Shown one piece after another: positions 39,136-47,579 of a stretch of 64,000 bases of DNA. A program made the position numbers and the translations under genes. This DNA comes from Streptomyces sp. KL109B. GTDB taxonomy: Bacteria > Actinomycetota > Actinomycetes > Streptomycetales > Streptomycetaceae. The notes beneath the pieces were generated by a model that searched no databases, was not told where the DNA came from, and saw nothing but the letters and a program-made list of their open reading frames with translations. Numbering within the stretch: the stretch's first letter is position 1; the number at the start of each line of letters is the position of its first letter. The stretch is from positions 62,001 to 126,000 of the forward strand of contig NZ_JASERL010000015.1 of the NCBI RefSeq assembly GCF_030766935.1. The letters run 5' to 3'.

Positions 39136-40173
39136 ATGACCGTACGCAGGGGTGTCATACGCATAGGTGTCATCGGTGCCGGCTGGATCGGCCGGGAGCA
39201 CATCAGGCGGCTCACCGATGTGATCGCCGGGGCCCGGGTCACGGCCGTGACCGACATCGACGCGGAGCGGGCGGCGGAGGCGGCGCGGTATCCGGGCGCG
39301 CGGGTGCTCGCCGACGGTGCCTCGCTGGTGGCCGCCGACGACGTCGACGCGGTGCTCGTCACCTCGTGGGGTCCCACGCACGCCGAGCACGTCCTGAACG
39401 CGATCGCGGCGGGCAAGCCGGTGTTCTGCGAGAAGCCCCTCGCGACGACGCCCGCGGACTGCCTGAAGATCGTGGAGGCGGAGCGGGCGCACGGCTCCCG
39501 GCTCGTCCAGGTGGGCTTCATGCGCCGCTACGACCAGGGCTACCGGCAGCTGAAGGAGGTCATCGACGCGGGCCGGATCGGCACCCCGCTGATGGTGCAC
39601 TGCGCGCACCGCAACGCGTCGTCCGTGGACGCGTACACCTCCGACATGGCGGCCCTCGACACGGCCGTGCACGAGATCGACGTGCTGCGCTGGCTGCTCG
39701 CCGACGAGTTCGTGTCGGCGCAGGTCATCACGCCCCGCTCGACGACGAAGAAGCCCGCGCACCTCATCGACCCCCAGTTCATGCTCTTCGAGACCGCGAA
39801 GGGTGTGCGGATCGACCTGGAGGTCTTCGTCAACTGCCGCTACGGCTACGACATCCAGTGCGAGGCCGTCGGCGAGGAAGGGCTCGTCCGGCTGCCCGAT
39901 CCGGCGGCCGTCGGGGTGCGCACGGCGGGCGCGCACAGCACGGCGATCCTGCCGGACTGGACGGGCCGGTTCGCCGACGCCTTCGACACCGAGTTCCGCG
40001 AGTGGGTCGCGAACGTGGCGGCGGGCCTGCCACCCACCGGCCCCTCCGCCTGGGACGGCTACGCGGCCACCGTCATCACCCGCGCCACCGCCGAGTCCCT
40101 CACCTCCGGCCTCGTCATCGCCACCGATGTGCCGGAATGCCCCGTTTTCTACGCCTCCGACACCGGGTCGTAA
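39136..40173 (+). CDS. Gfo/Idh/MocA oxidoreductase, inositol dehydrogenase-like
   Basis: 345 aa. N-terminal Rossmann GVIGAGWIGREHIRRL, signature EKPLATTPADC with catalytic Lys, and the active-site DTAVHEIDVLRWLL with Asp/His/Asp in the C-terminal domain. This pattern matches myo-inositol 2-dehydrogenase (IolG) and scyllo-inositol relatives, NAD-dependent and cytoplasmic. No other iol gene is near, so the polyol is unsure. I chose ATG 39136, just before the Rossmann fold and after GGTGGGG; ATG 39070 would add 22 residues without family resemblance. Confidence 0.87.
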   Translation: MTVRRGVIRIGVIGAGWIGREHIRRLTDVIAGARVTAVTDIDAERAAEAARYPGARVLADGASLVAADDVDAVLVTSWGPTHAEHVLNAIAAGKPVFCEKPLATTPADCLKIVEAERAHGSRLVQVGFMRRYDQGYRQLKEVIDAGRIGTPLMVHCAHRNASSVDAYTSDMAALDTAVHEIDVLRWLLADEFVSAQVITPRSTTKKPAHLIDPQFMLFETAKGVRIDLEVFVNCRYGYDIQCEAVGEEGLVRLPDPAAVGVRTAGAHSTAILPDWTGRFADAFDTEFREWVANVAAGLPPTGPSAWDGYAATVITRATAESLTSGLVIATDVPECPVFYASDTGS

Positions 40174-40275
40174 CCGAGCGTCCGTTTGCCCGCCCGAACG
40201 CGGGGCAGGCGCCACGGCCGAGGAAGGTTGCTTGATTCCACAACTTTTCGCAGGTCGAGGAGATACGAGGTTCAT

Positions 40276-41436
40276 GTGTCAGTGAGGCTGGAGGCCACGC
40301 ACCTCTACAAGGTGTTCGGCAAGCAACCGCAAGAAGCGGTCGAGCGGCTCGACGCCGGAGCCGACCGCGAGGAGCTGCGATCCGAGGGGACCGTCGCGGG
40401 CGTCATCGACGCGTCCTTCACCGTGGAGACCGGCAAGATATTCGTCGTGATGGGCCTGTCCGGCTCCGGGAAGTCCACGTTGCTGCGCATGCTCAACGGC
40501 CTCTCGGAACCCACGGCCGGACACGTGAAGTTCGACGGCCAGGACCTGACCACGCTGTCCCCGCGCGAGCTGCGCGAGGTGCGTTCGCACAAGATCAGCA
40601 TGGTCTTCCAGCACTTCGCGCTGTTCCCGCACCGCAGCGTCCTTGAGAACGCGGCGTACGGCCTCGCGGTCCAAGGTGTGCCGCAGGCGGAGCGCGAGAA
40701 GCGGGCCCTGGAAGCCCTCGAACTGACCGGTCTCGAGGGCTGGGAGAAGTCCTTCCCCGACGAGCTGTCCGGCGGTATGCAGCAGCGTGTGGGCCTGGCC
40801 CGCGCGCTCGCCACCGACGCCGACCTGCTGCTCATGGACGAGTCGTTCAGCGCCCTCGACCCGCTGATCCGCCGCGACATGCAGGACCAGCTCCTTGTCC
40901 TGCAGAAGCGGCTCAAGAAGACCATCGTGTTCATCACGCACGACCTCAACGAGGCCATGCGCCTCGGCGACCGCATCGCCGTCATGCGCGACGGCCGCAT
41001 CGTGCAGAACGGCACTCCGGAGGACATCCTCGTCCGCCCGGCCGACGACTACGTCGCCAACTTCATCCAGGACGTGGACCGTTCGCGCGTCCTGACCGCG
41101 GGCGCCGTCATGCAGTCCACCGCCGACCTGCGCGCGGGCTCGGCCGACTCGGGGCGCACCGACAGCGAACTGCTCGCCCACGCGGCCGCCCGCGTCGGCC
41201 CCGAGACACCACTCGCCGAACTGTTCGTGCCGTGCGCGCGCGGCGGCGGGCAGCCCGTCGCCGTCGTCGAGGACGAGGTGCTGACCGGCGTGGTCAGCCA
41301 GCAGCGGCTGCTGTCGGTGCTGGCCGAGACAGGGAACGGGACCGGGAGCGACACCGGGAACGGGAACGACACCGGGACCGGGAACGAGACCGGGAACGAG
41401 AACGAGACCAAGAGCGAGGCCGCCGGCAATGCCTAG
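40276..41436 (+). CDS. proV: Glycine betaine/proline-type ABC transporter ATPase
   Basis: 386 aa. Walker A GLSGSGKST, Q loop VFQHFALFPHRSVLENAAYGL, signature LSGGMQQRVGLARALA, Walker B LLLMDESFSALDP and switch histidine VFITHDLNEAMRLGD are in order. The N-terminal leader LYKVFGKQPQEAVERLDAG is typical of ProV/OpuAA. CBS-domain remnants follow (TPLAELFVPC). The last 35 residues are a Gly/Asn/Thr/Glu repeat encoded by a degenerate tandem repeat. GTG 40276 after GAGG. Overlaps the permease gene by 8 nt. Confidence 0.92.
   Translation: MSVRLEATHLYKVFGKQPQEAVERLDAGADREELRSEGTVAGVIDASFTVETGKIFVVMGLSGSGKSTLLRMLNGLSEPTAGHVKFDGQDLTTLSPRELREVRSHKISMVFQHFALFPHRSVLENAAYGLAVQGVPQAEREKRALEALELTGLEGWEKSFPDELSGGMQQRVGLARALATDADLLLMDESFSALDPLIRRDMQDQLLVLQKRLKKTIVFITHDLNEAMRLGDRIAVMRDGRIVQNGTPEDILVRPADDYVANFIQDVDRSRVLTAGAVMQSTADLRAGSADSGRTDSELLAHAAARVGPETPLAELFVPCARGGGQPVAVVEDEVLTGVVSQQRLLSVLAETGNGTGSDTGNGNDTGTGNETGNENETKSEAAGNA
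41332..41410 (+). repeat. Degenerate GGGAACGAGACC-type repeat at the proV 3' end
   Basis: Runs of GGGAAC, GGGACC and GAGACC in 6-bp steps encode GN/GT/ET dipeptides as the C-terminal tail of the ATPase. In-frame, low complexity, ending just before the overlap with the permease start. Confidence 0.8.
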
Positions 41437-43228
41437 AATTCCCTTCGGCGACTGGGTCAACACGGCGGTCAACTGGCTGCTGAACCACGCGGCCTGGCTG
41501 TTCGACTTCTTCAAGACCGTCTTCGAGGGCTGCTACGACGGCATCCTCGCCGTCCTCGACGCCCCGCAACCGCTGCTCCTCGCGGGCATCTTCGCGGTGT
41601 GCGCGTGGTGGCTGCGCGGCCTGTTCGCCGGTGTCCTCTCCTTCGTCGGCTTCGCCTTCATCGACTCCCTCGGACTGTGGGAACACGCGATGATGACGCT
41701 GTCGCTCGTACTCGTCGCGACGATCCTGGCGCTGGTCATCGCGGTGCCGCTCGGGGTCTGGGCCGCGTACTCGGACCGCGTCAGCGCGACCGTACGACCG
41801 GTCCTGGACCTGATGCAGACGATGCCCGCCATGATCTATCTGATCCCGGCGATCCTGTTCTTCGGCAGTGGCGCCCCCGCCGGCATCGTCGCCACCCTGG
41901 TCTTCGCCCTCGCCCCCGGCGTCCGCCTCACCGAGCTGGGCATCCGGCAGGTGGACCGCGAACTGGTCGAGGCCGCCGAGGCGTTCGGCACCACGCCCCG
42001 CAGGACGCTGCTCCGCGTGCAGTTCCCGCTGGCGCTGCCCACCGTCATGACGGGCGTCAACCAGGTCATCATGATGGCCCTGTCCATGGCCGCGATCGCG
42101 GGCATGGTCGGCGCCGACGGGCTCGGCGGCGACGTCAACGAGGCCATCGGCCAGCTCAACGTGGGGCTCGGCGCGGAGGCCGGCATCGGCATCGTGCTGC
42201 TCGCCATCTACCTCGACCGCATGACCAGCGCGCTCGGCACCCAGGTGTCGCCGCTCGGCCGCCGCGTCGCAGCCAAGCAGCGGGCCGCCGTCACGGGCTT
42301 CGGCGCGCAGCTGTGGCACCACCGTCCGCGCCCCGCGTTCGCCGGGATCGGCGTCGTCGTCCTCGCGCTCGTCGCGAGCGGCCTCGGTGTCTTCGGCGGC
42401 TCCGAGAAGAAGACGGTCGAGGGCGTCGGCAACGGCGAGAAGGTCACCATCGGCTACATCCCCTGGGACGAGGCCACCGCCACCACGTACCTGTGGAAGG
42501 AGGCCCTGGAACGGCGCGGCTACGAGGTGCAGGTCAAGCAGTTCGAGCTCGGCCCGCTGTGGACGGCGCTGTCCCGCGGCGACGTCGACTTCCAGACGGA
42601 CGCCTCGCTTCCCGTCACGCACGCCCCGTACTGGAAGAAGTACGGCAAGGACGTCGAGTCCCTGGGCACCTGGTACACCGGCAAGATGGAGAACAAGCTG
42701 GCCGTGCCCGCGTACGTGAAGGGCGTCGACTCCCTCGCCGATCTGAGGACCCACGCGGGCGAGTTCGGCGGGAAGATCACGGGCATCGAGGCGAGCGCGG
42801 GCCTGACGGCCATCCTGAAGAAGAAGGTCATCCCGGCCTACGGCCTCGGCTCGAAGATGAAGGTCGTCGACAGTTCGACGCCCGCGATGCTCGCCGAGCT
42901 CAAGCGCGCGTACGCGGCGAAGAAGCCGATCGTCGTCAGCCTGTGGACGCCGCACTGGGCCTACGCCGACTTCCGGATGAAGAACCTGAAGGACCCCAAG
43001 CACGCCTGGGGCAAGGGCGACGACCTGCGCGGCATCGGCCGCAAGGGCTTCACATCCGAGCATCCCCGGGTGGCCGGCTGGATCAAGGACTTCAAGATGA
43101 GCGAGAAGCAGCTCATGGGCCTGGAGTCCGTGATCAACAAGGCCGGCAAGGGGGAGCAGCAGAGCGCGGTGCGGTCCTGGTTGAAGGGGCATCCGGGGTT
43201 TGCGGAGCGGATGACGCCTGTCAAGTAG
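41429..43228 (+). CDS. proW: Betaine/choline-type ABC permease fused to binding protein
   Basis: 599 aa. Residues 1-290 are a ProW-type permease (about 7 helices; EAA-like loop GIRQVDRELVEAAEAFGTTPRRTLLRVQFPLALPTVM). After a further helix (GIGVVVLALVASGLGVFGG) the chain continues as an extracytoplasmic OpuAC/ProX binding domain: VTIGYIPWDEATATTYLWKEAL, VDFQTDASLPVTHAPYW, SLWTPHWAYADFRMK. The tryptophans typical of quaternary-amine cages are present. Fusion tethers the receptor to the channel, as in OpuA of Lactococcus. With the ATPase it makes a complete importer for betaine, choline or proline-like osmolytes. Confidence 0.92.
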   Translation: MPRIPFGDWVNTAVNWLLNHAAWLFDFFKTVFEGCYDGILAVLDAPQPLLLAGIFAVCAWWLRGLFAGVLSFVGFAFIDSLGLWEHAMMTLSLVLVATILALVIAVPLGVWAAYSDRVSATVRPVLDLMQTMPAMIYLIPAILFFGSGAPAGIVATLVFALAPGVRLTELGIRQVDRELVEAAEAFGTTPRRTLLRVQFPLALPTVMTGVNQVIMMALSMAAIAGMVGADGLGGDVNEAIGQLNVGLGAEAGIGIVLLAIYLDRMTSALGTQVSPLGRRVAAKQRAAVTGFGAQLWHHRPRPAFAGIGVVVLALVASGLGVFGGSEKKTVEGVGNGEKVTIGYIPWDEATATTYLWKEALERRGYEVQVKQFELGPLWTALSRGDVDFQTDASLPVTHAPYWKKYGKDVESLGTWYTGKMENKLAVPAYVKGVDSLADLRTHAGEFGGKITGIEASAGLTAILKKKVIPAYGLGSKMKVVDSSTPAMLAELKRAYAAKKPIVVSLWTPHWAYADFRMKNLKDPKHAWGKGDDLRGIGRKGFTSEHPRVAGWIKDFKMSEKQLMGLESVINKAGKGEQQSAVRSWLKGHPGFAERMTPVK

Positions 43229-43262
43229 TGCGGGTGCGGGTGCGTGTGACGGGGTTGCGGTC

Positions 43263-43311
43263 TCGGGGCTCTGCCCCGGACCCCGCTGCCTCTCGTCCGA
43301 CGGCGGGGCTT
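43263..43311 (-). repeat. Dispersed GC-rich border repeat, copy 3
   Basis: Inverted orientation: CGGGGCTCTGCCCCGGACCCCGC followed by CGACGGCGGGGCTTG. It lies between the convergent importer and thiolase genes and can fold into a GC hairpin, so it may serve as a shared terminator. A partial second unit follows at about 43325-43350. Confidence 0.7.
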
Positions 43312-43354
43312 GATTTGGCTCAACCGCCCCAGGCGCCCAGGGGCTTGGATTGGC

Positions 43355-44581
43355 TCAGGCGGGGATGCGTTCGAAGATGGCGGCGAGGCCCTGGCCGCCG
43401 CCGATGCACATGGTCTCCAGGGCGTAGCGGGACTCGCTGCGTCGCATTTCGTGGGCGAGGGTGGCGAGGATGCGGGCGCCGGTGGCGCCGACGGGGTGGC
43501 CGAGGGAGACTCCGGAGCCGTTGACGTTGATCCGCTGCTCGTGGTCCTTGTCACCGAGGCCCAACGCGCGGGTGCAGGCGAGGACTTGGGCGGCGAACGC
43601 CTCGTTCAGCTCGATCAGGTCGAGGTCGGCGAGGGTGAGACCGGCCCGGTCGAGGGCGGCGTGGGTGGCGGGGACGGGGCCGATGCCCATCGTCGCGGCG
43701 GGCACCCCTGCGCGGGCGAAGGAGACGAGGCGGACGAGCGGGGTGAGGCCGAGCCGTTCGGCGGTGGCGGCGCTGGTGACGAGGCAGGCGGCGGCCGCGT
43801 CGTTCTGCCCGCTGGCGTTGCCCGCGGTGACGGTGGCCTCCGGGTCGGACGTGCCCATCACGGGCCGCAGCGCGGCGAGTTGCTCGGCGGTGGTGTCCGG
43901 GCGCGGGTGCTCGTCGGCGGCGACGACGGTGTCGCCCTTGCGGCCTCGTACGGTGACGGGCACGGTCTCCGCGTCGAAGCGGCCCTCCTCGACGGCGCGG
44001 GCGGCGCGCTGTTGGGAGCGCAGGGCGATGGCGTCCTGGTCGGCGCGGCTGATGCCGTACTCGCGGCGCAGGTTCTCGGCGGTCTCGATCATGCCGCCGG
44101 GTACGGGGTGGTGGATGCCGCCGGCGGTGACCCGGCCGCGCGCGAGCGAGTCGTGGAGTTGCAGCCCGGGGCCCTTGATGCCCCAGCGGCCCTCGTGCGT
44201 GTAGTACGGGGCGGCGCTCATCACCTCGGCGCCACCGGCGATGACGACCTCGCTGAAGCCCGCCCGGATCTGCATGGCGGCGTCGAGCACGGCCTGGAGC
44301 CCGGAGCCGCAGCGTCGGTCGATCTGGGAGCCGGTCACGGTGTCGGGCAGGCCGGCGTCGAGGGCGGCGACGCGGCCGATCGCCGGGGCGTCGGAGGACG
44401 GGTAGGCCTGCCCGAGGATCACCTCGTCCACCCGCTCCGGGTCGATGCCGGTGCGGGCGACGATCTCGGCGACGACCCGCGCGGCGAGCGCCGCGGGCGT
44501 CTGCCGGGCGAAGGCCCCGCCGAAGCGTCCGATGGGGGTGCGCAGCGGTTCGCAGATGACGACATCGGCCTGTTCGGGCAT
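43355..44581 (-). CDS. Acetyl-CoA acyltransferase (thiolase, PcaF/FadA type)
   Basis: 408 aa. Nucleophilic Cys in DRRCGSGLQAV, His in NEAFAAQVLAC, and second Cys in the C-terminal CIGGGQGLA, with SLGHPVGATGAR between them, complete a degradative thiolase. The CoA-dependent cleavage of 3-oxoadipyl-CoA or another 3-ketoacyl-CoA fits the CoA-transferase and 3-hydroxyacyl-CoA dehydrogenase encoded nearby. A 12-bp site shared with the CoA-transferase promoter lies 61 nt before its start. GAAAGGTG precedes the ATG. Confidence 0.9.
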   Translation of the reverse strand: MPEQADVVICEPLRTPIGRFGGAFARQTPAALAARVVAEIVARTGIDPERVDEVILGQAYPSSDAPAIGRVAALDAGLPDTVTGSQIDRRCGSGLQAVLDAAMQIRAGFSEVVIAGGAEVMSAAPYYTHEGRWGIKGPGLQLHDSLARGRVTAGGIHHPVPGGMIETAENLRREYGISRADQDAIALRSQQRAARAVEEGRFDAETVPVTVRGRKGDTVVAADEHPRPDTTAEQLAALRPVMGTSDPEATVTAGNASGQNDAAAACLVTSAATAERLGLTPLVRLVSFARAGVPAATMGIGPVPATHAALDRAGLTLADLDLIELNEAFAAQVLACTRALGLGDKDHEQRINVNGSGVSLGHPVGATGARILATLAHEMRRSESRYALETMCIGGGQGLAAIFERIPA

Positions 44582-44642
44582 GACGGAACACCTTTCGGGG
44601 GCTCGGGGCGTGAGGCGACCCTCGCACCCGAGCGCTGAGTCG

Positions 44643-44654
44643 GTCCAATACCAA
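44643..44654 (-). promoter_or_regulatory. Shared LysR-linked site upstream of thiolase
   Basis: On the thiolase strand this reads TTGGTATTGGAC, identical to 45645-45656 on the plus strand before the CoA-transferase genes, and in both cases about 60 nt before the start codon. Confidence 0.6.
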
Positions 44655-44666
44655 GTTCCCAGCGGA

Positions 44667-45596
44667 TCAAGACGGATGGCGTCTCAATGGTCTCCGTGGG
44701 GGGCCTTCGGGGGTCGGCAGCGCGTCCTCGCACACCGCGAGCACGGCGCGCAGCGCGGCGGACGGGTTGTCGGCGCGCCAGGCGAGGGCCGCCTGGCGCC
44801 GGATGGGCGGCCCGGCGAGCGGCCGGTAGACGAGCCCGGTCTGCTGGATGTGCCGCACCGACGACACCGTGAGCGTGACCCCGACGCCGGCCGCGACGAG
44901 CGCCAGGATGGTGTACGAGTCGGGGGCCTCCTGCACCACACGCGGGTTGAACCCGGCGGCCTCGCAGGTCTCCACCATCGCGTCCCGCACCGTGGATCCG
45001 GCGTTCGCGGGGAAGGAGACGAAGGGTTCCTCGGCGAGGACGTCGATGGGGATCTCGTCGAGCGCGGCGAGGCGGTGGTCGGAGGGCAGCGCGCACAGCA
45101 GCTCCTCCTCGTCGATGACCCGGTACGCCACGCCCGGCTGCGTCACCGGGAGCCGTACGAAGCCGAGATCGAGGGTGCCGTCGGCGACCCGGTCGAGGGC
45201 GACATTGGCGTACGTCTGGCCCTTCATGACGAGTTCGAGGGCGGGGTGCGCGGCCCGGATGGCGCGGGTGAGGCGGGGCAGTGTCTCGTGGCTCGACGCT
45301 CCGGCGAAGCCGATGGTGACCCGGCCGAACTCGCCGCGCCCCGCGGCCTTCGCGGCCCGCACCGCCGTGTCGAGGTCGTCGAGCACGGTCCGTACGGGTT
45401 CGAGGAAGGACTCCCCCGCGCTGGTCAGGCGCACGGAACGGGTGTTGCGCTCGAAGAGCTGGACGCCCAGCTCCTTCTCCAGCTGCCGGATCTGCTGGCT
45501 CAGCGGCGGCTGCGCCATCTGCAGCCGCTTGGCGGCCCGGCCGAAGTGGAGCTCCTCGGCGACGGCGGTGAAGGCCGTGAGATGGCGAAGCTCCAT
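44667..45596 (-). CDS. LysR-family regulator (CatR/CatM/BenM-like)
   Basis: 309 aa. Winged helix MELRHLTAFTAVAEELHFGRAAKRLQMAQPPLSQQIRQLEKELGVQLFERNTRSVRLTSAG is the CbnR/CatR-type N terminus; the effector domain contains GFAGASSHETLPRLTRAIRAAHP and FVSFPANAGSTVRD. This branch commonly activates beta-ketoadipate genes with cis,cis-muconate-like inducers. It stands between thiolase (same strand) and the CoA-transferase operon (divergent), with the same candidate site before each, so it likely controls both. Confidence 0.92.
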   Translation of the reverse strand: MELRHLTAFTAVAEELHFGRAAKRLQMAQPPLSQQIRQLEKELGVQLFERNTRSVRLTSAGESFLEPVRTVLDDLDTAVRAAKAAGRGEFGRVTIGFAGASSHETLPRLTRAIRAAHPALELVMKGQTYANVALDRVADGTLDLGFVRLPVTQPGVAYRVIDEEELLCALPSDHRLAALDEIPIDVLAEEPFVSFPANAGSTVRDAMVETCEAAGFNPRVVQEAPDSYTILALVAAGVGVTLTVSSVRHIQQTGLVYRPLAGPPIRRQAALAWRADNPSAALRAVLAVCEDALPTPEGPPRRPLRRHPS

Positions 45597-45644
45597 GCGG
45601 CCCGGCCCCCATTCATTAGTCTGCGGTCTTGATTCGACCTTAAT

Positions 45645-45656
45645 TTGGTATTGGAC
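45645..45656 (+). promoter_or_regulatory. Shared LysR-linked site upstream of CoA-transferase
   Basis: TTGGTATTGGAC, 58 nt before the subunit A start and 48 nt before the LysR start on the other strand. It overlaps a small ATTG-N5-CAAT dyad (45650-45662). Confidence 0.6.
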
Positions 45657-45714
45657 GGCAATCAATAGGCGCTGAAACGGTAGGGCGACCAGCACACACG
45701 CCGTGAGGAGCACC

Positions 45715-46671
45715 GTGTCCGCGTCCGTGTCCGAGTCCGCGTCACCAAAGGTCATGTCGATGAAGGAGGCCATCGCCAGCTTCGTGGAGGACGGCGCGAC
45801 CGTCAGCATCGAGGGCTTCACCCACCTCGTCCCCACCGCCGCAGGACACGAGATCATCCGGCAGGGCCGCAGGGACCTCACGGTGGTGCGGATGACGGCG
45901 GACATCGTCGTCGATCAGATGCTCGCCGGAGGGTGTGTCTCCCGGCTCGTCTCCTCCTTCGTCGGCAACTCCTCCGCCGGTTCGCTCGGCGAGCTGCGCC
46001 GCCGGATCGAGAACGCGGACCCGGCGCCGCTCGCGTTCGAGGAGTACAGCCACTACGGGATGATCTGCCGCTATCTGGCCGGGGCCCAGCGCCTGCCGTT
46101 CCACCCCCTGCGCAGCTACGGCGGCAGCGACCTGCCGAGCGTCAACGACGCGCTGCGCAAAGTGACTTCGCCGTACCCGGGGCCGGACGGCGAGGAGGAG
46201 CAGATCTACGTCGTGCCGCCCGTGAACCCGGACGTCACGATCATCCACGCGCAGCGCGCGGACCGCCTCGGCAACACCCAGATCTGGGGCCTGACGGGCA
46301 TTCAGGCCGAGGCCGTGTACGCGGCGAAGAAGGCGGTCGTCGTGGTCGAGGAGCTGGTCGACGACGACGTGGTCCGCTCGGACCCCAATCGCACGCTCGT
46401 CCCGGCGCACGCCGTGGACGCCGTCGTGGTGTGCCCGCGCGGCGCGCACCCGTCGTTCGCGCAGGGCTATTACGACCGGGACAACGCCTTCTACCGGGCG
46501 TGGTCGCACATCAGCAAGGATCCGGAGCGGCTGCGTCAGTGGCTGGCCGAGTGGGTGTACGGGACGGCCGATCACGCCGAGTACGTCGCCAAGCAGGGCG
46601 AGGAGTTCTGGGCGGGGCTCGCGGTCGGCGAGGCGCTGAGCGCACCGGTGAACTACGGACGGCGACTGTGA
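45715..46671 (+). CDS. CoA-transferase subunit A
   Basis: 318 aa, class I CoA-transferase alpha chain of the glutaconate/IpdA type: VEDGATVSIEGFTHLVPTAAGHEIIRQGRRDLTVVRMTADIVVDQM, SFVGNSSAGSLGELRRRIE, and HAQRADRLGNTQIWGLTGIQAEAVYAAKKAVVVVEELVD. It would activate a dicarboxylic or keto acid to its CoA ester, partnered with the following subunit. The GAGGAG site 4 nt before GTG 45715 sets the start; the upstream GTG 45703 overlaps that site and is unlikely. Its stop forms a GTGA with an alternative start of subunit B. Confidence 0.88.
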   Translation: MSASVSESASPKVMSMKEAIASFVEDGATVSIEGFTHLVPTAAGHEIIRQGRRDLTVVRMTADIVVDQMLAGGCVSRLVSSFVGNSSAGSLGELRRRIENADPAPLAFEEYSHYGMICRYLAGAQRLPFHPLRSYGGSDLPSVNDALRKVTSPYPGPDGEEEQIYVVPPVNPDVTIIHAQRADRLGNTQIWGLTGIQAEAVYAAKKAVVVVEELVDDDVVRSDPNRTLVPAHAVDAVVVCPRGAHPSFAQGYYDRDNAFYRAWSHISKDPERLRQWLAEWVYGTADHAEYVAKQGEEFWAGLAVGEALSAPVNYGRRL

Positions 46672-46697
46672 GCACGACACACGACAAGGAACTGGCC

Positions 46698-47531
46698 ATG
46701 ACCACTACGTCCGAGTCCTCGGAGTCCTCGGAGTCCTCCGGGTCCTCCGGGTCCTCCGGGTCCTCCGGGTCCGGGGCCATCACGTCCTCGGAGCTGCTCT
46801 CCGTCGTCGCGTCCCGCGAACTGGCCGCGCGCCGCACGGTTTTCGCCGGCATCGGACTGCCCACGCTGGCAACCGAGTTGGCACACCTCACCGTCGCCCC
46901 GCGGATCGAGGTCGTGTACGAGTCCGGGGTCTGCGGAGCGCACCCCTCGCACCTGCCCGAGACCATCGCGGACGCCGTCCTCATCACCGGCGCGGAGGCG
47001 GTGCTCTCGATGCCGACGCTGTTCGGGAGCGTGCTGCAGGGCGGACACATCGACGTCGGCTTCCTCGGCGCCGCGCAGATCGACCGCTGGGGCAACCTCA
47101 ACACGTCCGTCATCGGCGACTGGGAGCGCCCGTCGGTGCGGCTGCCCGGGTCCGGTGGCGGCATCGAGGTGATGGCCAACTCCCGTGAGGTGTTCGTCGT
47201 GATGCGCCGCCACAACCCGCGCTCCTTCACCGAGGCGCTGGACTTCTGCACGACACCCGGCCCCGACCGGGCGCTCGAAGAGGGGATCCGGCCGCTCGGC
47301 GTCGGCGTCACCCGCGTCATCACCGAACTGGGCGTCCTCTCCCGCGGGGGCATCGGCGAGGAGCTGCGTCTCACCGCCGTCCACCCCGGTGTCACCGTCG
47401 ACCGGGTCAGGGCGGCGACGGGCTGGGACCTGAAGGTGGCCGACGACGTGGCGACGGTCGAGCCGCCCACGGCGGCTGAGCTGCGCCTCCTGCGCGAGGA
47501 CGTCGACCCGGGCCGCGTCTACCTCCGCTGA
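46698..47531 (+). CDS. CoA-transferase subunit B
   Basis: 277 aa beta chain. After a Ser-rich repeat N terminus comes ASRELAARRTVFAGIGLPTLATELAHL, then VYESGVCGAHPS, in which the Glu is the candidate catalytic residue, and GGHIDVGFLGAAQIDRWGNLNTSVIGDW. Homologous to IpdB/GctB-type subunits. With subunit A, thiolase and the dehydrogenase downstream it forms a CoA-dependent degradation module. AAGGA 9 nt before ATG 46698 supports this start; GTG 46668, coupled to subunit A, would add 10 residues. Confidence 0.88.
   Translation: MTTTSESSESSESSGSSGSSGSSGSGAITSSELLSVVASRELAARRTVFAGIGLPTLATELAHLTVAPRIEVVYESGVCGAHPSHLPETIADAVLITGAEAVLSMPTLFGSVLQGGHIDVGFLGAAQIDRWGNLNTSVIGDWERPSVRLPGSGGGIEVMANSREVFVVMRRHNPRSFTEALDFCTTPGPDRALEEGIRPLGVGVTRVITELGVLSRGGIGEELRLTAVHPGVTVDRVRAATGWDLKVADDVATVEPPTAAELRLLREDVDPGRVYLR
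46710..46772 (+). repeat. 9-bp tandem repeat in the subunit B 5' end
   Basis: Three units of TCCGAGTCC-type and four of TCCGGGTCC-type sequence encode (Ser-Ser-Glu)n then (Ser-Ser-Gly)n directly after the start. It is not part of the enzyme fold. Confidence 0.9.
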
Positions 47532-47579
47532 CACACCCTCGTAGCACCCTTCCGACCCCACGAAAGGTCCCCAACTGCC

